Assembly (NCBI GenBank): GCA_029851415.1
Contig: CM056743.1
Coordinates: 118,140,305 to 118,204,304 of the forward strand
DNA: 64,000 nt
Source: Eretmocerus hayati
Taxonomy: Eukaryota; Arthropoda; Insecta; Hymenoptera; Aphelinidae
Direction: 5' to 3'
Position numbers and translations under genes: made by a program. How positions within the stretch are numbered: the first letter of the stretch is position 1; each line of letters starts with the position of its first letter. The notes under the pieces are model-generated. The model was not told the origin of the DNA. It was given only the letters and a program-made list of their open reading frames with translations, and did not search any database. Below are positions 30,437 through 42,670 of the stretch, piece after piece.

Positions 30437-30772
30437 CACAAGGGGGACCCACGGAGTGCGGGTCACCAAAGCTCGCCAGACTTTTTTCACAGTCTTGTAC
30501 CACCTAGAATATGAAGAATCCAGAGTAACTCCATCAAATGAGCTCCCTGTTCAGAGCTACAAGCAAAAACATTAGCATTGCCCATATAGGCCCATGTTAA
30601 AAAGTGATATATATAGATATACTGACAATGCTAACATTTTTACTTGTAGCTCTAAACAGGGAGCCCATTTGACGGGGTTACTCTGGATTCTTCATATTCT
30701 TGGTGGTACGAGACTGTGAAAAAAGTTTGGCGAGATTTTGTGACCCGCAGTTCGTGGGTCTCCCTTGTCAGT
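30437..30772. repeat. Nested inverted repeat (~155-bp arms)
   Basis: From AAGGGGGACCCACGG (about 30440) to its complement CGTGGGTCTCCCTTGT (about 30755-30770); the loop of about 20 bp contains ATATATATAG. Arms diverge by several percent. Confidence 0.75.
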
Positions 30773-31744
30773 CAATGCGGTGGCGTTCGGTGGGCCTCGA
30801 AATGGTGATGTAATCGAATTCTCACAAAATTTCGTAGTTTTCGATAAATTGCGAAGTTCAGTCGCTATTTTTACACCTTTGCGCCCCTGGCACCGTGGTA
30901 ATTGATGATAATACACACAGTTAGCGGTAAGTAGAGTTCAGGAACCGAAATATTTGCAGGATCGCTCGTTATTGAGTGTTGATCGACGAATTTTAGAGCG
31001 CACCCTTTTGCTTTGCAAACTTCGTGGTACAATTATCTTCTCCCTCCTGTAGTTTGAACGCCCCAAAACTGTTGGGATATATCAAGCACAACCGCACTAT
31101 ATACCAAATAAGTTGGTTTAGCTTTAGAGTGAGTAGAATCGTCAAGAGAGCACGGAAAGCAGAAATGGAAAATCCGTGTCTTGTAAACTCCGTGTCCCAT
31201 ACTTGCTACTACTCCAAATGCTCTTTTTGCACTGCACGGTGGCCCTAGTTTTAACACATTCGGCCATCTAGTGACACTTTTTCTGCATTCTGTTAATGGA
31301 GTAGGCTTGTACGTGTGTGCTAATGCACGAGTGACCGTGAGATTTGATGCATGTGTGCAAGTCCCGGGGGAATCGTCAGACTATCCGAATCAATTGAGTA
31401 TACTGTAAGGCAGGCCATTGTGCATGCTGTTGTGTCTGTATCCGAGGATATCATTGCATGTATGCGTATTGTTGGGAGAATATCATACTACCCGAATTTG
31501 ATATGAGTGTCCAGAAGTACACGTGCCTAGGTATGGTCATGAGTGAATCATCCTTCGCATGTGATTTGTGTGATCTAGGGACATTGAATAGGATGTATGG
31601 AGGATGAAACGATTCCAGCAAATGATCGGACGGTCTTTGTGTATACTGTCTGTTGTATCCAATGATGAGTGTGGCTCGCAACGTGGTGGCACGATATTTC
31701 AATACGAGACATCCTTAGCTTGTAAAACGTTTCTGGTTTGAGAA

Positions 31745-32190
31745 AGTAGCTCAACTCGCTACAACAGCATAATTCTTTGCTGAAGTGATGAGTGGCACAT
31801 CCAATGATCAATATTAATGAGAATTATTGTTTTAAATTTGAGGCGTGGCGAAAATAAACAATGAAACGTGCATCCTTCAACGTCCTTTTCGGTTTTTTCA
31901 TTATAGGTCTTGGAATATGGAGTTTTTTGGAAAACTTGTGGGAACAACATTCGTAGATCTCAAAAAAATCTACAAAAAGGTATGTACTCCACATATTTTC
32001 TCGAAAGATAAATATTTCCCGACTTGTAACCAAAAAACCATAAAAAGGCGAAAAATGCACGTATTTGCTATTTCTTCATATTACACTGCAATTTTTAAAC
32101 AATGACTGTCATCAATATCGATCATTGAATGTGCCACCTATCATTTGAGTCCAGAATCGTGCTGTTGTGCCGGGTTTAGCCACTAAGTGC
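31745..32190. repeat. Nested inverted repeat, family member related to 50.2-51.1 kb
   Basis: Arms about 31760-31930 and 32020-32180 pair (GTGGCACATCCAATGATC against GATCATTGAATGTGCCAC). The right arm also aligns with 50960-51085 (TGCCACCTACCACTCGAG), which indicates a dispersed foldback family. Confidence 0.6.
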
Positions 32191-32851
32191 TCGAATTTCG
32201 AGAGTCGCGCACTGATCTATATCTGCGGCTCAAACTGAACGAGATACGCGCTCCCATGATAGATACCACTTGACCCTTGAGTTTGAATAATCACATTCAG
32301 ACACCAACACTTCAAGCAAGGTAGTATATTTGTCCCCTCACTCCGTAAGAAGCGTCTTCACGTTATTTGTGTAAACTCCGTGTCAGTACTGTAAACTCCG
32401 TGGCTCACCAATACACAGAAAGTCATTTTACGTTGCTGTGCGTTCAGATTTGGTCGGCCAAAACATCATACGTTCATCTATAGCGAAAATGAAAGATATC
32501 CTGCCCACCAGGCCAGTTTTAAGTACCATTTTTTTCTTCAGAATATAGATGTCCAAAATGACGCGCTTATGGAGAATGACCCATATAGGGCTTTATAATT
32601 ATATCTCTTTTACACTGTGCCGAATCTTCTCGCAAATGTTTCAACGTTTCTTTGCGCAGTGAATACGGGCGTATGATTATATCCGGGGAGTCTTATTCTT
32701 CACTGTCAATCCAGGAAAAGGTTACTCTTCTTCGGGGGCGACGATCTGTGCTTTTCCTGAACGAATGCGTGTGAACGATTCTCAAAAATTTGTGAATGAA
32801 CTATTGAGAGGAAAGCTGTGCGTATAAAGTTGGTTGCATTTTATGTTTCAG

Positions 32852-33020
32852 AATTTTAGACGAAGACGTTTTCGTTGGTTTGGGTAGGACGCAGTACTTG
32901 AGTTTGGCCGACAATGAAGTTCCTGCTGTACCGAGACGAGTCTTATCACACCTTTCACTCCTACGGACCCTTGACCTAAGCAGAAATCACATAAACCGCA
33001 TTGATGCTGATGATTTCAAG
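32852..33020 (+). CDS. LRR gene, coding exon 2
   Basis: Starts after GTTTCAG at 32851 and ends at donor TTCAAG/GTACAA. The first base completes the split Gly codon of exon 1. It encodes GILDEDVFVGLGR, then repeats LSLADNEV and LDLSRNHINRIDADDFK. The 24-residue periodicity runs unbroken from exon 1 into this exon and on into exon 3. Ends in phase 0. Confidence 0.85.
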
Positions 33021-34984
33021 GTACAAATAATTTCCTCGTGATTTGATGTCTGTAGAAAATGAGTCTCACGTTTTGATGCTCCAATCTTGTCCCGAAATTG
33101 TATCAAAATGCATTGCAATTCATGGATTATGAAACGTAAGATCTGAATCCTGATCTTCGAAATTGGAATCTGGATTTTATGTGCGTTATGCGCGAATTGA
33201 TCAGAGATTCGATGCCAAGATACCAAGTAATCTGAGATATTTCCAATATTCTCATCAGATAGGATAGTTTCGTTTACTTGGAAAGTTTATGCATAAATTA
33301 TATTCATCTAATTAAAATTCGATTGTAATGACTGTCAGCAGTCTCAAATGAATTTTTTGTAGAATGAAATCGATCAGGTTCAATGTTTTCTACGTCGATA
33401 AAATCATTTCAACGGATGAGCAGTAAAGTATGTGAGAAATGCCGGAAAAATTTTCCTCGAGGGTCCAAGAGATCATTCTTCCAATTTTTATCTTACAAGG
33501 AGAGCCCAAGGGGTTCGGGAGCTGGATCTGGCTGAAACTCTGGGAATTGTCTCCTTTTGGCACCAAAAGATGATACCCAAAGCCGCAGAGTCTAACGCTC
33601 AAGCGTTTCCGAGCTACAGGCTACAACCCATGCATTACAGTATATCTATATACCAAGTGACAAACATAAGTTGGCGGATTTTTTTTGCTTCCGATTTTGG
33701 TTTGAGAAATGTTGGAAATCGTTTGAAATCCGTGTGGCAAGCACATTTCTAACGTGAAAATTCCTTGCAAAGCGATTGGCGTGGTCAAAATTACGACATC
33801 TCTTTTCATTGCGGAATTGTGAATGAATTTTCACAAGCATGTTTTTGCTATCTCGGCGAATATCGATCGGAGCGAAATTTCAAGCACACCATCAGAAAGA
33901 TCGCGAAATTTTGAGTCGGAAATGGTTGTTTCCGACTCTGATATTTGCATTATTTCATGTAATTTGATTAACGAAACAATTGATGTGGGTTTTGTAACGC
34001 TTTCTGTAACGCTTGTAACGCCAGTGTTGACATTTCGTGTTTCTGCGCGTCTGCTGGTTTGCTGCTAGTGTGCCACGTGGGTGCAATGTGCGAGTTCATT
34101 TTAAATGACCAGGAACGAATAGGGGCAGTGAATTCGAGTATAGTACATAAGTAATCTCTGCCGTGCGATTGATTGTTATTAAGTGATACACGGTCATTTA
34201 AAACTATAGGTAAGCCCGGAAAGGGGCTGGAGATCTTGCTCGCCCGGTCCCAATCAATTAGGATTGGGGCCCTGGTCATCTTGAGAACCAAATTTGGATG
34301 CCGTATGTGTCGAAGATTGCTCGTCGCATTTACGAATTGCAATCGAGCAAAAAAGCAGCCTGAGACGCGAGACGCGAGATGCTATGGGTACTTGATGGAG
34401 GTTATGGTTTGCGTGTATCTTCCGTTCGTGGCTGCTGAATTTTCTTATTCAATTCTGAATCGTAGATAACGTAATCTCTTCCTCGAGATGCATTTTTTGT
34501 TGGCAATCAACGCGTCACTAACTATAGGGACCCTAGCTGGCACATGTCACGACATTGGACACAGCTATTGCGGGTCTCGCGGGCTATACATGTAGCAGCA
34601 CAGTGGATCACAATGCAGCATATCCAAGCATATCCAGCTTAAATTCCAGGATATTCGGATGCTGTTGGTGTATTCCCCACTGCCACCTAAGAATTGTTGA
34701 ATGCGGGGTTTGGTGCGCAGAGAGAGAACAAGAGCACAAGCTCCGAGATAGTTTTTTTGTGATCAAGTGTCTTATTGAGTTCAGCATCTCAACAGTTTTA
34801 ATCAATTGATCAGAAAACAGTGAACCTCAAACTTTGATCTGTGATTCAATTTGATTGTGCAGTTATGCATCACATTATGACGTGAAAAACTGAATTCACC
34901 TTGCTCACATCTATAGCTCCTCTTAGTGTATCAAAAAAGGTAGCCCTCAAGTGATGGTGTAGTTAATCATTCTGCACATAATTT

Positions 34985-35948
34985 AAAGAGTCCTGTAACG
35001 GTTATCGGCGATCTGGACACTCGTCGATAACTGTTACAGGACCACATCGACACTAGCCAGGGACCGATACAGGACCAGATCGACACACGCCGATGACTGT
35101 TCCGGGACCACATCGACGCTCGCGGAGGACCGGAAGAGGACCGATACTGGACCAGATCGACACTCTCCGAGGACCGATACGGGACCAGATCGACACTCGC
35201 CGATGCTCGCCGAGCACCGATACGGGACCAAATTGACCCTCGCCGATAACTGTGACGGGACCAAATTGACACTCACCGATGACTGCTACGGGACCACATC
35301 GATATTCGCCGAGGACCGGTACAGGACCGTTACGGGACCAAATGGACACTCGCTGATAACTGTTACAGGACCACATCGACACTCGCCGAGGACCGATACA
35401 GGACCAGATCGTCACTCGCCGAGCACCGATACGGAACTAAATTGACACTCGCCGATGACCGTAACGGGACCACGTCGACACTCACTGAGGATCGATACAG
35501 GACCGATACGAGACATCGACACTCGCCGATTGCTATTATACTGGACCACATCGACACTCGCCGGGGATCGGTGCAGGACCGATACTGAACCAAATGGACA
35601 CTCGCCGATAACTGTTACGGGACCAAATCGACACTCGCCGAGGACCGGTACAGGACCGATACGGGGCCAGATCGACACCCGCCGGTCACCGATACGGGAC
35701 CAGATCGACACTCGCCGAGGACCGGTACAGGACCGATACGGGGCCAGATCGACACCCGCCGGTCACCGATACGGGACCAGATCGACACTCGCCGAGGACC
35801 GGTACAGGACCGATACGGAACTAAATGAACATTCGCCGATAACTGTTACAGGACCACATCAACACTCGCCGAGGACCGATACAGGTCCAGATCGACGACA
35901 CTCGCTGATGACCGTAACAGGACCAGATCGTCACTCGCCGAGCACCGA
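34985..35948. repeat. 33-bp minisatellite in foldback loop
   Basis: About 27 units built from GACCGATACGGGACCA and GATCGACACTCGCCGAG, with some units carrying an extra GGACCGGTACA insert. As 33 is divisible by three, frames remain open on both strands and give repeating Asp-Arg-His-Ser-Pro or Val-Ser-Ile-Trp-Ser peptides. These are not genes. Confidence 0.9.
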
Positions 35949-36452
35949 TCGATTATCTGCCAGTTACAAATAAATCTCATTGCGGTCGATATTGTTGTGA
36001 GAATATCATACTCCTCGAAATGAGCAACCTGCATTTAATTTGAATCGCATTATACTGTTTATCAGTATTAGTTGTTTCAGACTGCTATGTCGAATAGAGT
36101 TTGATTACTCGTTCAAACTCCATGTTTCGAAATAGAAGAATTTTGATTCTGAGCTTTTCACTATGAACTCCGTCTGTGATTCTTCAAGTAGAATTCCGTA
36201 CTTTGCCACTTCCCAAATACTATAGAGTGTGACCCAGGCTGGATGGGTGGATACTTCTCGATTGAAACCCTCCAATACGCACCCGTGGACTGCAATCTCA
36301 AAAATATAATCCATTACGGTCGTAGTACTCCAAATGTAACATATTTGGTGAGATCTGTCGATCTAAACCGATTATGATTCATGAACACTGGTAAATATCT
36401 TCACCAACACCGAGAAATAAAAGCTCCCGGTCGACATTTTGAGAAAAAAGCA

Positions 36453-36717
36453 TGGACTTATACTATTCTGGCCCCCAGAATTTTTCAACTTTTCAACGCA
36501 AAAAACGGTTCAAGTCCACAGTATTTCGACGTTTTTTAAAGCAAAAGGGTTCAAATCGACAATTTTTTAATATTTCACGATCTGAAAGTCGACTAGTTTC
36601 TTTACTTTCCCCGATCCAGAACGGTATAATTCCACTTCAAAAAAAATGATGGACTTATACCGTTCCGGTCCGGAAAATAAATCGAAGAAATTCGGGGACC
36701 AGAACGGTATAAGTCCA
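36453..36717. mobile_element. Small MITE with TGGACTTATAC ends
   Basis: 265 bp. Left end TGGACTTATACTATTCTGGC; the right end is its complement with a few changes. The motif recurs inverted at about 36613 and 36650. It is nested in the foldback loop. Confidence 0.7.
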
Positions 36718-37859
36718 TTCTTTATTGCAAAACACCTAATATAGAATGTAAATGGCCCGCGAGACCCACAACAGCTGTGTCCAATGTCGTGACATGTGCC
36801 AGCTAGGGTCCCTATAGTTAGTGACGCGTTAATTGACAACAAAAAATGCATCTCGAGGAAGAGATTACGTTATCCACGATTCAGAATTGAATAAGAAAAT
36901 TCAGCAGCCACGAACGGAAGATACACGCAAACCATAACCTCCATCAAGTACCCATAGCGTCTCGCGTCTCGCGTCTCAGGCTGCTTTTTTGCTCGATTGC
37001 AATTCGTAAATGCGACGAGCAATCTTCGACACATACGGCATCCAAATTTGGTTCTCAAGATGACCAGGGCCCCAATCCTAATTGATTGGGACCGGGCGAG
37101 CAAGATCTCCAGCCCCTTTCCGGGCTTACCTATAGTTTTAAATGACCGTGTATCACTTAATAACAATCAATCGCACGGCAGAGATTACTTATGTACTATA
37201 CTCGAATTCACTGCCCCTATTCGTTCCTGGTCATTTAAAATGAACTCGCACATTGCACCCACGTGGCACACTAGCAGCAAACCAGCAGACGCGCAGAAAC
37301 ACGAAATGTCAACACTGGCGTTACAAGCGTTACAGAAAGTGTTACAAAACCCACATCAATTGTTTCGTTAATCAAATTACATGAAATAATGCAAATATCA
37401 GAGTCGGAAACAACCATTTCCAACTCAAAATTTCGCGATTCTTCTGATGGTGTGCTTGGAATTTTGCTCCGATCGATATTCGCCGAGATAGCAAAAACAT
37501 GCTTGTGGAAGTTCATTCACAATTCCGCAACGAAAAGAGATGTCGTAATTTTGACCACGCCAATCGCTTCACAAGGAATTTTCACGTTAGAAATGTGCTT
37601 GCCGCGCGGATTTCGTAAGATTTCCAACATTTATCAAACCAAAATCGGAAGTCAAAAAAATCCGCCAACTTATGTTTGTCACTTGGTATAATGGTATATA
37701 TAGATATACTGTAATGCATGGGTTGTAGCCTGTAGCTCGGAAACGCTTGAGCGTTAGACTCTGCGGCTTTGGGTATCATCTTTTGGTGCCAAAAAGAGAG
37801 GATTCCCAGAGTTTCAGCCAGATCCAGCTTCCGAACCCCTTGGACTCCCCTTGTTAGAA

Positions 37860-40570
37860 AACATCTCCAAATCGTCCACGCGAGGGAAGTGTTGAACTAC
37901 CTACATGATTTTATTTGAGATTCTCATCTCTTATAGATTTAAAGATTATTGACAGGATATAAATGTACCAAAACCCATGTCCAAAAAATGTCTCTGTGAC
38001 AAGCGAATTTCCATCATTTTTCATAACAAACTTAAGCATGTTAAAATTATACCAAAAATTTAGAGAATGAACGAAGAATCTCAGAACATCATTGTGGCGT
38101 CAGTTTATCTCATAGCTAGTTAATAACAAAGCTACACTTCGATTCTTCTTTAAAAATGCTGTGCGAAATTCATGCGACCATCGTGGAAACGTCCATAACA
38201 CTCATATCATCATTATCTCCTGGGACTGCTTAAATAGGTATAGTTGGTTTCTGTAGTTCCGTACTGATGATACATTTATCCAAGCAATGATACGCTCCTC
38301 AGGACCGGAAGTTGAGGTTTCAGAAAAGAAAAATAAGCATCCTGTAGCAACAGAAGAAAGGGTAGGTTCCCATGTCTTGTCTCAGTGATATACACTTCAA
38401 GCTCGAATGCATCAATCGTAGGTGAATTCTCAAAAAGTTTTGAGTTCTGCTCCTTTGTTTGGCTGCTTGCGATTTTTCCTGAGTTGAGAAGGGACAAATA
38501 CGGATCGGGGTTCGGGAAAAGTAGAGAAACTGCTTAACGCAGCCGTGTATTTTCATTGTTCTATCGGTGCCAAATTTGTATAAAAATATGGTTAACCTTA
38601 TAGAAATAGTGGCAATCGCCATTTTTCGTCAATTTGTTAGCAGATCCACTGGAAAAACATTTTTGGATACATTCTTGATTTTCATCCCCACGCTGACGAA
38701 GGAGAAATAAAATTGGACAACCGGATCGTGTAAATTAGTGCATAGCGATTTCTCCTATTACCGCATGTGTTTTTACTCTTATTGCATACATAGCGCGAGC
38801 AACTAAGCGAGAGATGTGCAAATCACGTTCTCAACTTTTTAGGATGCTTTATCTCTTCATTAATCCAGGATTGTCTCACTATCTGACATCATACATGAAT
38901 CCACAGCTAAAATATCAACAAAAAGTTCAGAATTCCTTAGAAAAGCCAATGTTGTTCATGAACCTTTCCCCTTCGCTTCCAATGTCGATCCTAAAATTAA
39001 AATACATTTTTGACGTTTGCAGCACATCCATGATAACTCAGATTCAATTGGTAGAAGAAAAATTACTGAAAAAGTACTTAAAAATTTGAGGAATAAATTT
39101 TGATGGAGAGATTAGCCAAATATTTTCGCGAAAGCAAGAGAAAAATAATCAGTAGAGCCTGAAGTGACAAACGTCCTTAGCTTATTGTCATTTTATCACG
39201 TCAATAACACAAAAAAAACGCCACCTTATTGGTATTTTAACTGAAACGTAATGAGGAACTGAGCAGATTCAACAAGAGTCGTATGAAGTGGGACATACAT
39301 CTAGCTTGGAATTCTGAAGGTACTTGAATCAATCTCGAGTCCATAATCAGCGCAGCATTCATTTTTCAATCCTTGTATAAGATCGACCCAGTAACTCTCT
39401 CTCCTTTTACGTCAGAATTTGGAGGAGGCAGACGAGTATACAATGCAAGCTTGAGATTCGTTTCGAATCCGCTATACAACATATTTTCAAGATATCTTCT
39501 CGATTAGATACATGAATCAAGTAAGTTGGAAATCATTGTGATAAACCAGAGTTTTTTTAGCTCTGGCAAGTCAGAGGAATGGTTTAAAGAATAGGATGCT
39601 ACAAGTATTGCGCATAATTTTTCCGCTCTTATCTCATCCCAGGGGAGAGTTTAAAATACTGAGCGGAACTCGCAGCGTAATCATGATATGAATCTCGTAG
39701 CTTTTCACAGTCAGTTTCCATGTTGTCTTTCGATAGCCTTGTGACATGAAATCATGAGGAAAAATATCCAAGTTTCACATCTCTTTGCTTCCTTGCACGC
39801 ATCATCGATTTATACATTTGACATGTACTCGATATAATTCAGCTCGAAAATGAAAGTAAATTTTCGTATTCGGCGAATGTAACAAAAAACCCTGTACACT
39901 CAGAGACTAGCTGAACTATCCAAGCTCGACATCGCGCTGTCTCACTCGTACTCATTGATTGAGACAAAAAAAAAATTACAAAAAGATCGCGAAGTGAGCT
40001 TTTGATGGACAGTTCAGGTGGTTCCCCAGTGTACATCGAAAGTTTGGAATTTCTCCTCTCCACATTGTTCCATCATTATATATATCATATCTTATTCGTA
40101 TTTTCAATAGGAGAACAGGTTTTTATGAAAAGCAATCTGTTGCATTTGCATATGTTGCATCTCATCTTTCATTCAATCTACTGATTAAAAAAGTCCTCCG
40201 TGAGTATTCCCTCATGTTGGGGTACTTTTTTCTATTTGCGTCACTTTGATAGATCCGTTTTCGCTACGCAATAATTCTGATGTGGCATAGAAAATTCTTG
40301 GAAAAATGCATGAAAACAATTAGTCCGGTCAACCTACACATTTGCATCTGCATGAAATAAGTGCAGTGTTACAGTCAGTGATTCTGAAAAAGGGGCGATG
40401 ACCAGATCACAAAGGCAGAAAGTGTGACCGAAAAAAATTGAAGCAACAGTATCTTATAAGGGTTAAAAGGTCCAAAGAGAGGGTTTTTTTTTCGATCCTG
40501 GGCTCGAAAGTTGGTCGGGTCGAAATATGTTTCGGATGAAAATTGTTTGTTCTTTCGAAAAGGAATAGAA
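37860..40570. other. Intronic sequence without recognised features
   Basis: AT-rich intronic DNA. The frames seen (91 codons at 38814, 100 at 38320) lack motifs and splice context. Confidence 0.5.
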
Positions 40571-40578
40571 TAAGCTAA

Positions 40579-40764
40579 GGTACGATGATCTAAAATTATC
40601 GGATCGGACAAAAATCAAGGTAAAAATCACCGGCCGTATTTCGTGAAAGAGGAGGAAAGGATGAACAAGCGCCGCACATTCCATACTGCCGTCCACGAGA
40701 TACGGACGGTGATTTTCACATCGATTTTTATGCGTTCCGGTGATCTTAGATCATCGAACCTTAA
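40579..40764. repeat. Inverted repeat (~70-bp arms)
   Basis: AAGGTACGATGATCT near 40579 is mirrored by AGATCATCGAACCTT ending about 40764, with an ACCGGCCGTATTTCGTG core mirrored as CACGAGATACGGACGGT. Confidence 0.65.
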
Positions 40765-40810
40765 CAAATTCTAGTATTCGTTCTCGACAGCACTACAACT
40801 TCCACCTGAA

Positions 40811-41645
40811 ATAAGGTAAGTGTACCCAACTTGCCCCCATCAAGCCATTTTCTTAATAACTTTGGCCCATCTTCATATTTTCCAACGTACTCTAGCTCAT
40901 TTTAAAGCTTGTCTCAAGACCTTTGAAATGAGCTAAGATACGTCCAATTTGGATGAAGTGGAGCCGAGCTGTTTGGATTCTCCCAAAAGGTAATTTTTGA
41001 GAATTTACAAAAGTGTGTACCCAACTTGCCTCCATCATTTAAAACAATGTAAATCGGCGATGAAGTGAATAGAATCGCTTTGATCCGTTTCGATCACCGT
41101 GCAGCGACATTTGTAGCTTTTAGCTATGGCCCAAAACACTGTTTCCGACCTACTTTGACGCGATGAACACGTTCTGAGTAAAGCCGTACTGCACGCCTTT
41201 CCGAGATAACCATATGGGGGCATGTTGGGTACACTCCGATGTCGGCCTTCTTGATTCTCAAACCATCTTCGTATTTTGTACATAAAATCGCTCTAAATCA
41301 GAGTTCTGCAACCCTGAAGAGCGGATTTTGAAGGTCTTGAGACAAGGAATCGAATGCGCTAAGGTACGACAAGATTGGTCGAATAAAAATAAATTGGCTT
41401 CGGTTTTAGTGAACGCGATTTCCTCGGTGATTTCTTAGCCGTGCAAACACGAAAAATGGAAAACTCACTTTATATTTTCTGGAGAACGCAGAAATGATCC
41501 GGGGTCGATGAAAACTACGTATTTTCTCACATTTTAACATAACAAACGTAAAAAAAATTGCGGGAAGGTCAACGAGCGCCCATTCCTGAGATCGGCATAT
41601 GGGGGCAAGTTGGGTACAGAGGCAAGTTGGGTACCCTTACCTTAT
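40811..41645. mobile_element. DNA element with GTGTACCCAACTTGCC ends
   Basis: Terminal inverted repeats ATAAGGTAAGTGTACCCAAC (40811) and the complement ending at 41645. Internal copies at about 41012 (direct), 41214 and 41598 (inverted) of TACCCAACTTGCCCCCAT type. No coding frame. Confidence 0.75.
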
Positions 41646-41984
41646 ATTCCGACCCGACCAACACTCAAGCACAGAATCGTAAGAATCCATCTTTCTGGAC
41701 CTTTGAACCCTGACAAGAAACTGTTCCTTTAACTCGTTCCAGTCGCATTTTCTGCAGAATCACTGCAGTATTTTGTGGAATTGTTTCTGATGGGTTTGTC
41801 ATGAGTAGATCGGACCAAACATGGAATATGCGAATCTTGACTTCTACCGGATCATTGTGAAGCAATACACTACGATCCATTATGTCGATGTTTTTAATCA
41901 TATTGAATTAAGTTAACCATTTCTTTGATTGAGAGCAGTTACATGCGCATTTTGGACCTCGATGAGGTTATCCTATTGTCCCGT

Positions 41985-42215
41985 AAAATTGGGTAATTCG
42001 GACCGGGTGGGTCATTCGGTCCATTTTTTGTCTTTGCGATAACTTTGGACTTAAGAATCAGACAGTATGCTGTAAGAGCTTATTTTGAAGATGAGACGTG
42101 AAGCTTCAAAATGAGCACTTGCAGCATATCATGTCATTCTTGAGTCCAAAGTTATCGCAAAGACAAAAAGTGAACCGAATCACCCACCCGGTCCAAATTA
42201 TACGGTTTGACGTTA
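41985..42215. mobile_element. Small palindromic MITE
   Basis: About 230 bp, arms ~100 bp: GACCGGGTGGGTCATTCGGT against ACCGAATCACCCACCCGGTC, and TTTGCGATAACTTTGGACTT mirrored. No coding frame. Confidence 0.75.
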
Positions 42216-42670
42216 ACCAAATTGTTGGTGAAATCTAATCGATTTCAACCATTCTGTATCAAATTGAAGCAAGAAGTGTCTCTGCGTGTTCATCAGCTCT
42301 ACAAACCACGTGATTTTAGGTAAAAGATCTTTCCTTCAGAAAACGTCAGTTGAAAACAGAAAAGCTGTCAGGAGGGTCCACGCCGATCCACGCTTAGTTG
42401 ATGAGTACCTTGTTTTTGCAAGTATCGAATGAGAAAACTTGGTTTTAGAACCATGAGATTATTCTTGAGAGGCAGCGTGGCAACTCAGGAATGTGTCAGA
42501 GCTAACTCAACTGCTGCAAAAGTATCCTATGTTATTTGATATCATTTCTTTCGTGATCACTCAAAAATAGGTAATAGCCCTATTCCTCTCCTCCATCTGT
42601 CGAAAGGACCCCGCACAAAATCAATAAGTACATGACTCAAGGTGAAATTTGATGAAATTTTGCAGGCTGA

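Larger units (their letters stand above)
30114..32587. mobile_element. 2.5-kb element with GGGTCATTCTCCAT inverted ends
   Basis: Ends TATATGGGTCATTCTCCATA (30114) and the exact complement ending at 32587; similarity continues about 10 bp with one mismatch. GTAAACTCCGTG recurs internally at about 30300, 31185, 32370 and 32390, as expected of subterminal sites. Two further inverted repeats are nested inside. No transposase frame. Confidence 0.75.
24204..32851 (+). other. LRR gene intron 1 (8.6 kb)
   Basis: Bounded by GTGAGT at 24204 and TATGTTTCAG at 32842-32851. The flanking exons join in phase (GG|A) and the LRR spacing is intact across the junction, so no intermediate exon is required. The intron is packed with the mobile elements listed separately. 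Confidence 0.75.
33494..37855. mobile_element. 4.4-kb foldback element, ~1.1-kb arms
   Basis: The left arm 33494-34584 is inverted at 36755-37855 with few differences by eye; both carry a mirrored 124-codon frame that I regard as passive. The 2.2-kb loop contains a 33-bp minisatellite and a small MITE. No transposase is recognisable. Confidence 0.85.

Noticed and set aside
34967..35973. Long frames on both strands (up to 172 codons)
   Set aside because: The 33-bp period keeps frames open; sequence is purely repetitive.
33968..37371. Mirrored 124-codon frame in both arms of the 4.4-kb foldback
   Set aside because: Conserved only because the arms are recent copies; no promoter, domain or codon signature, and the opposite strand is equally open (98 codons).
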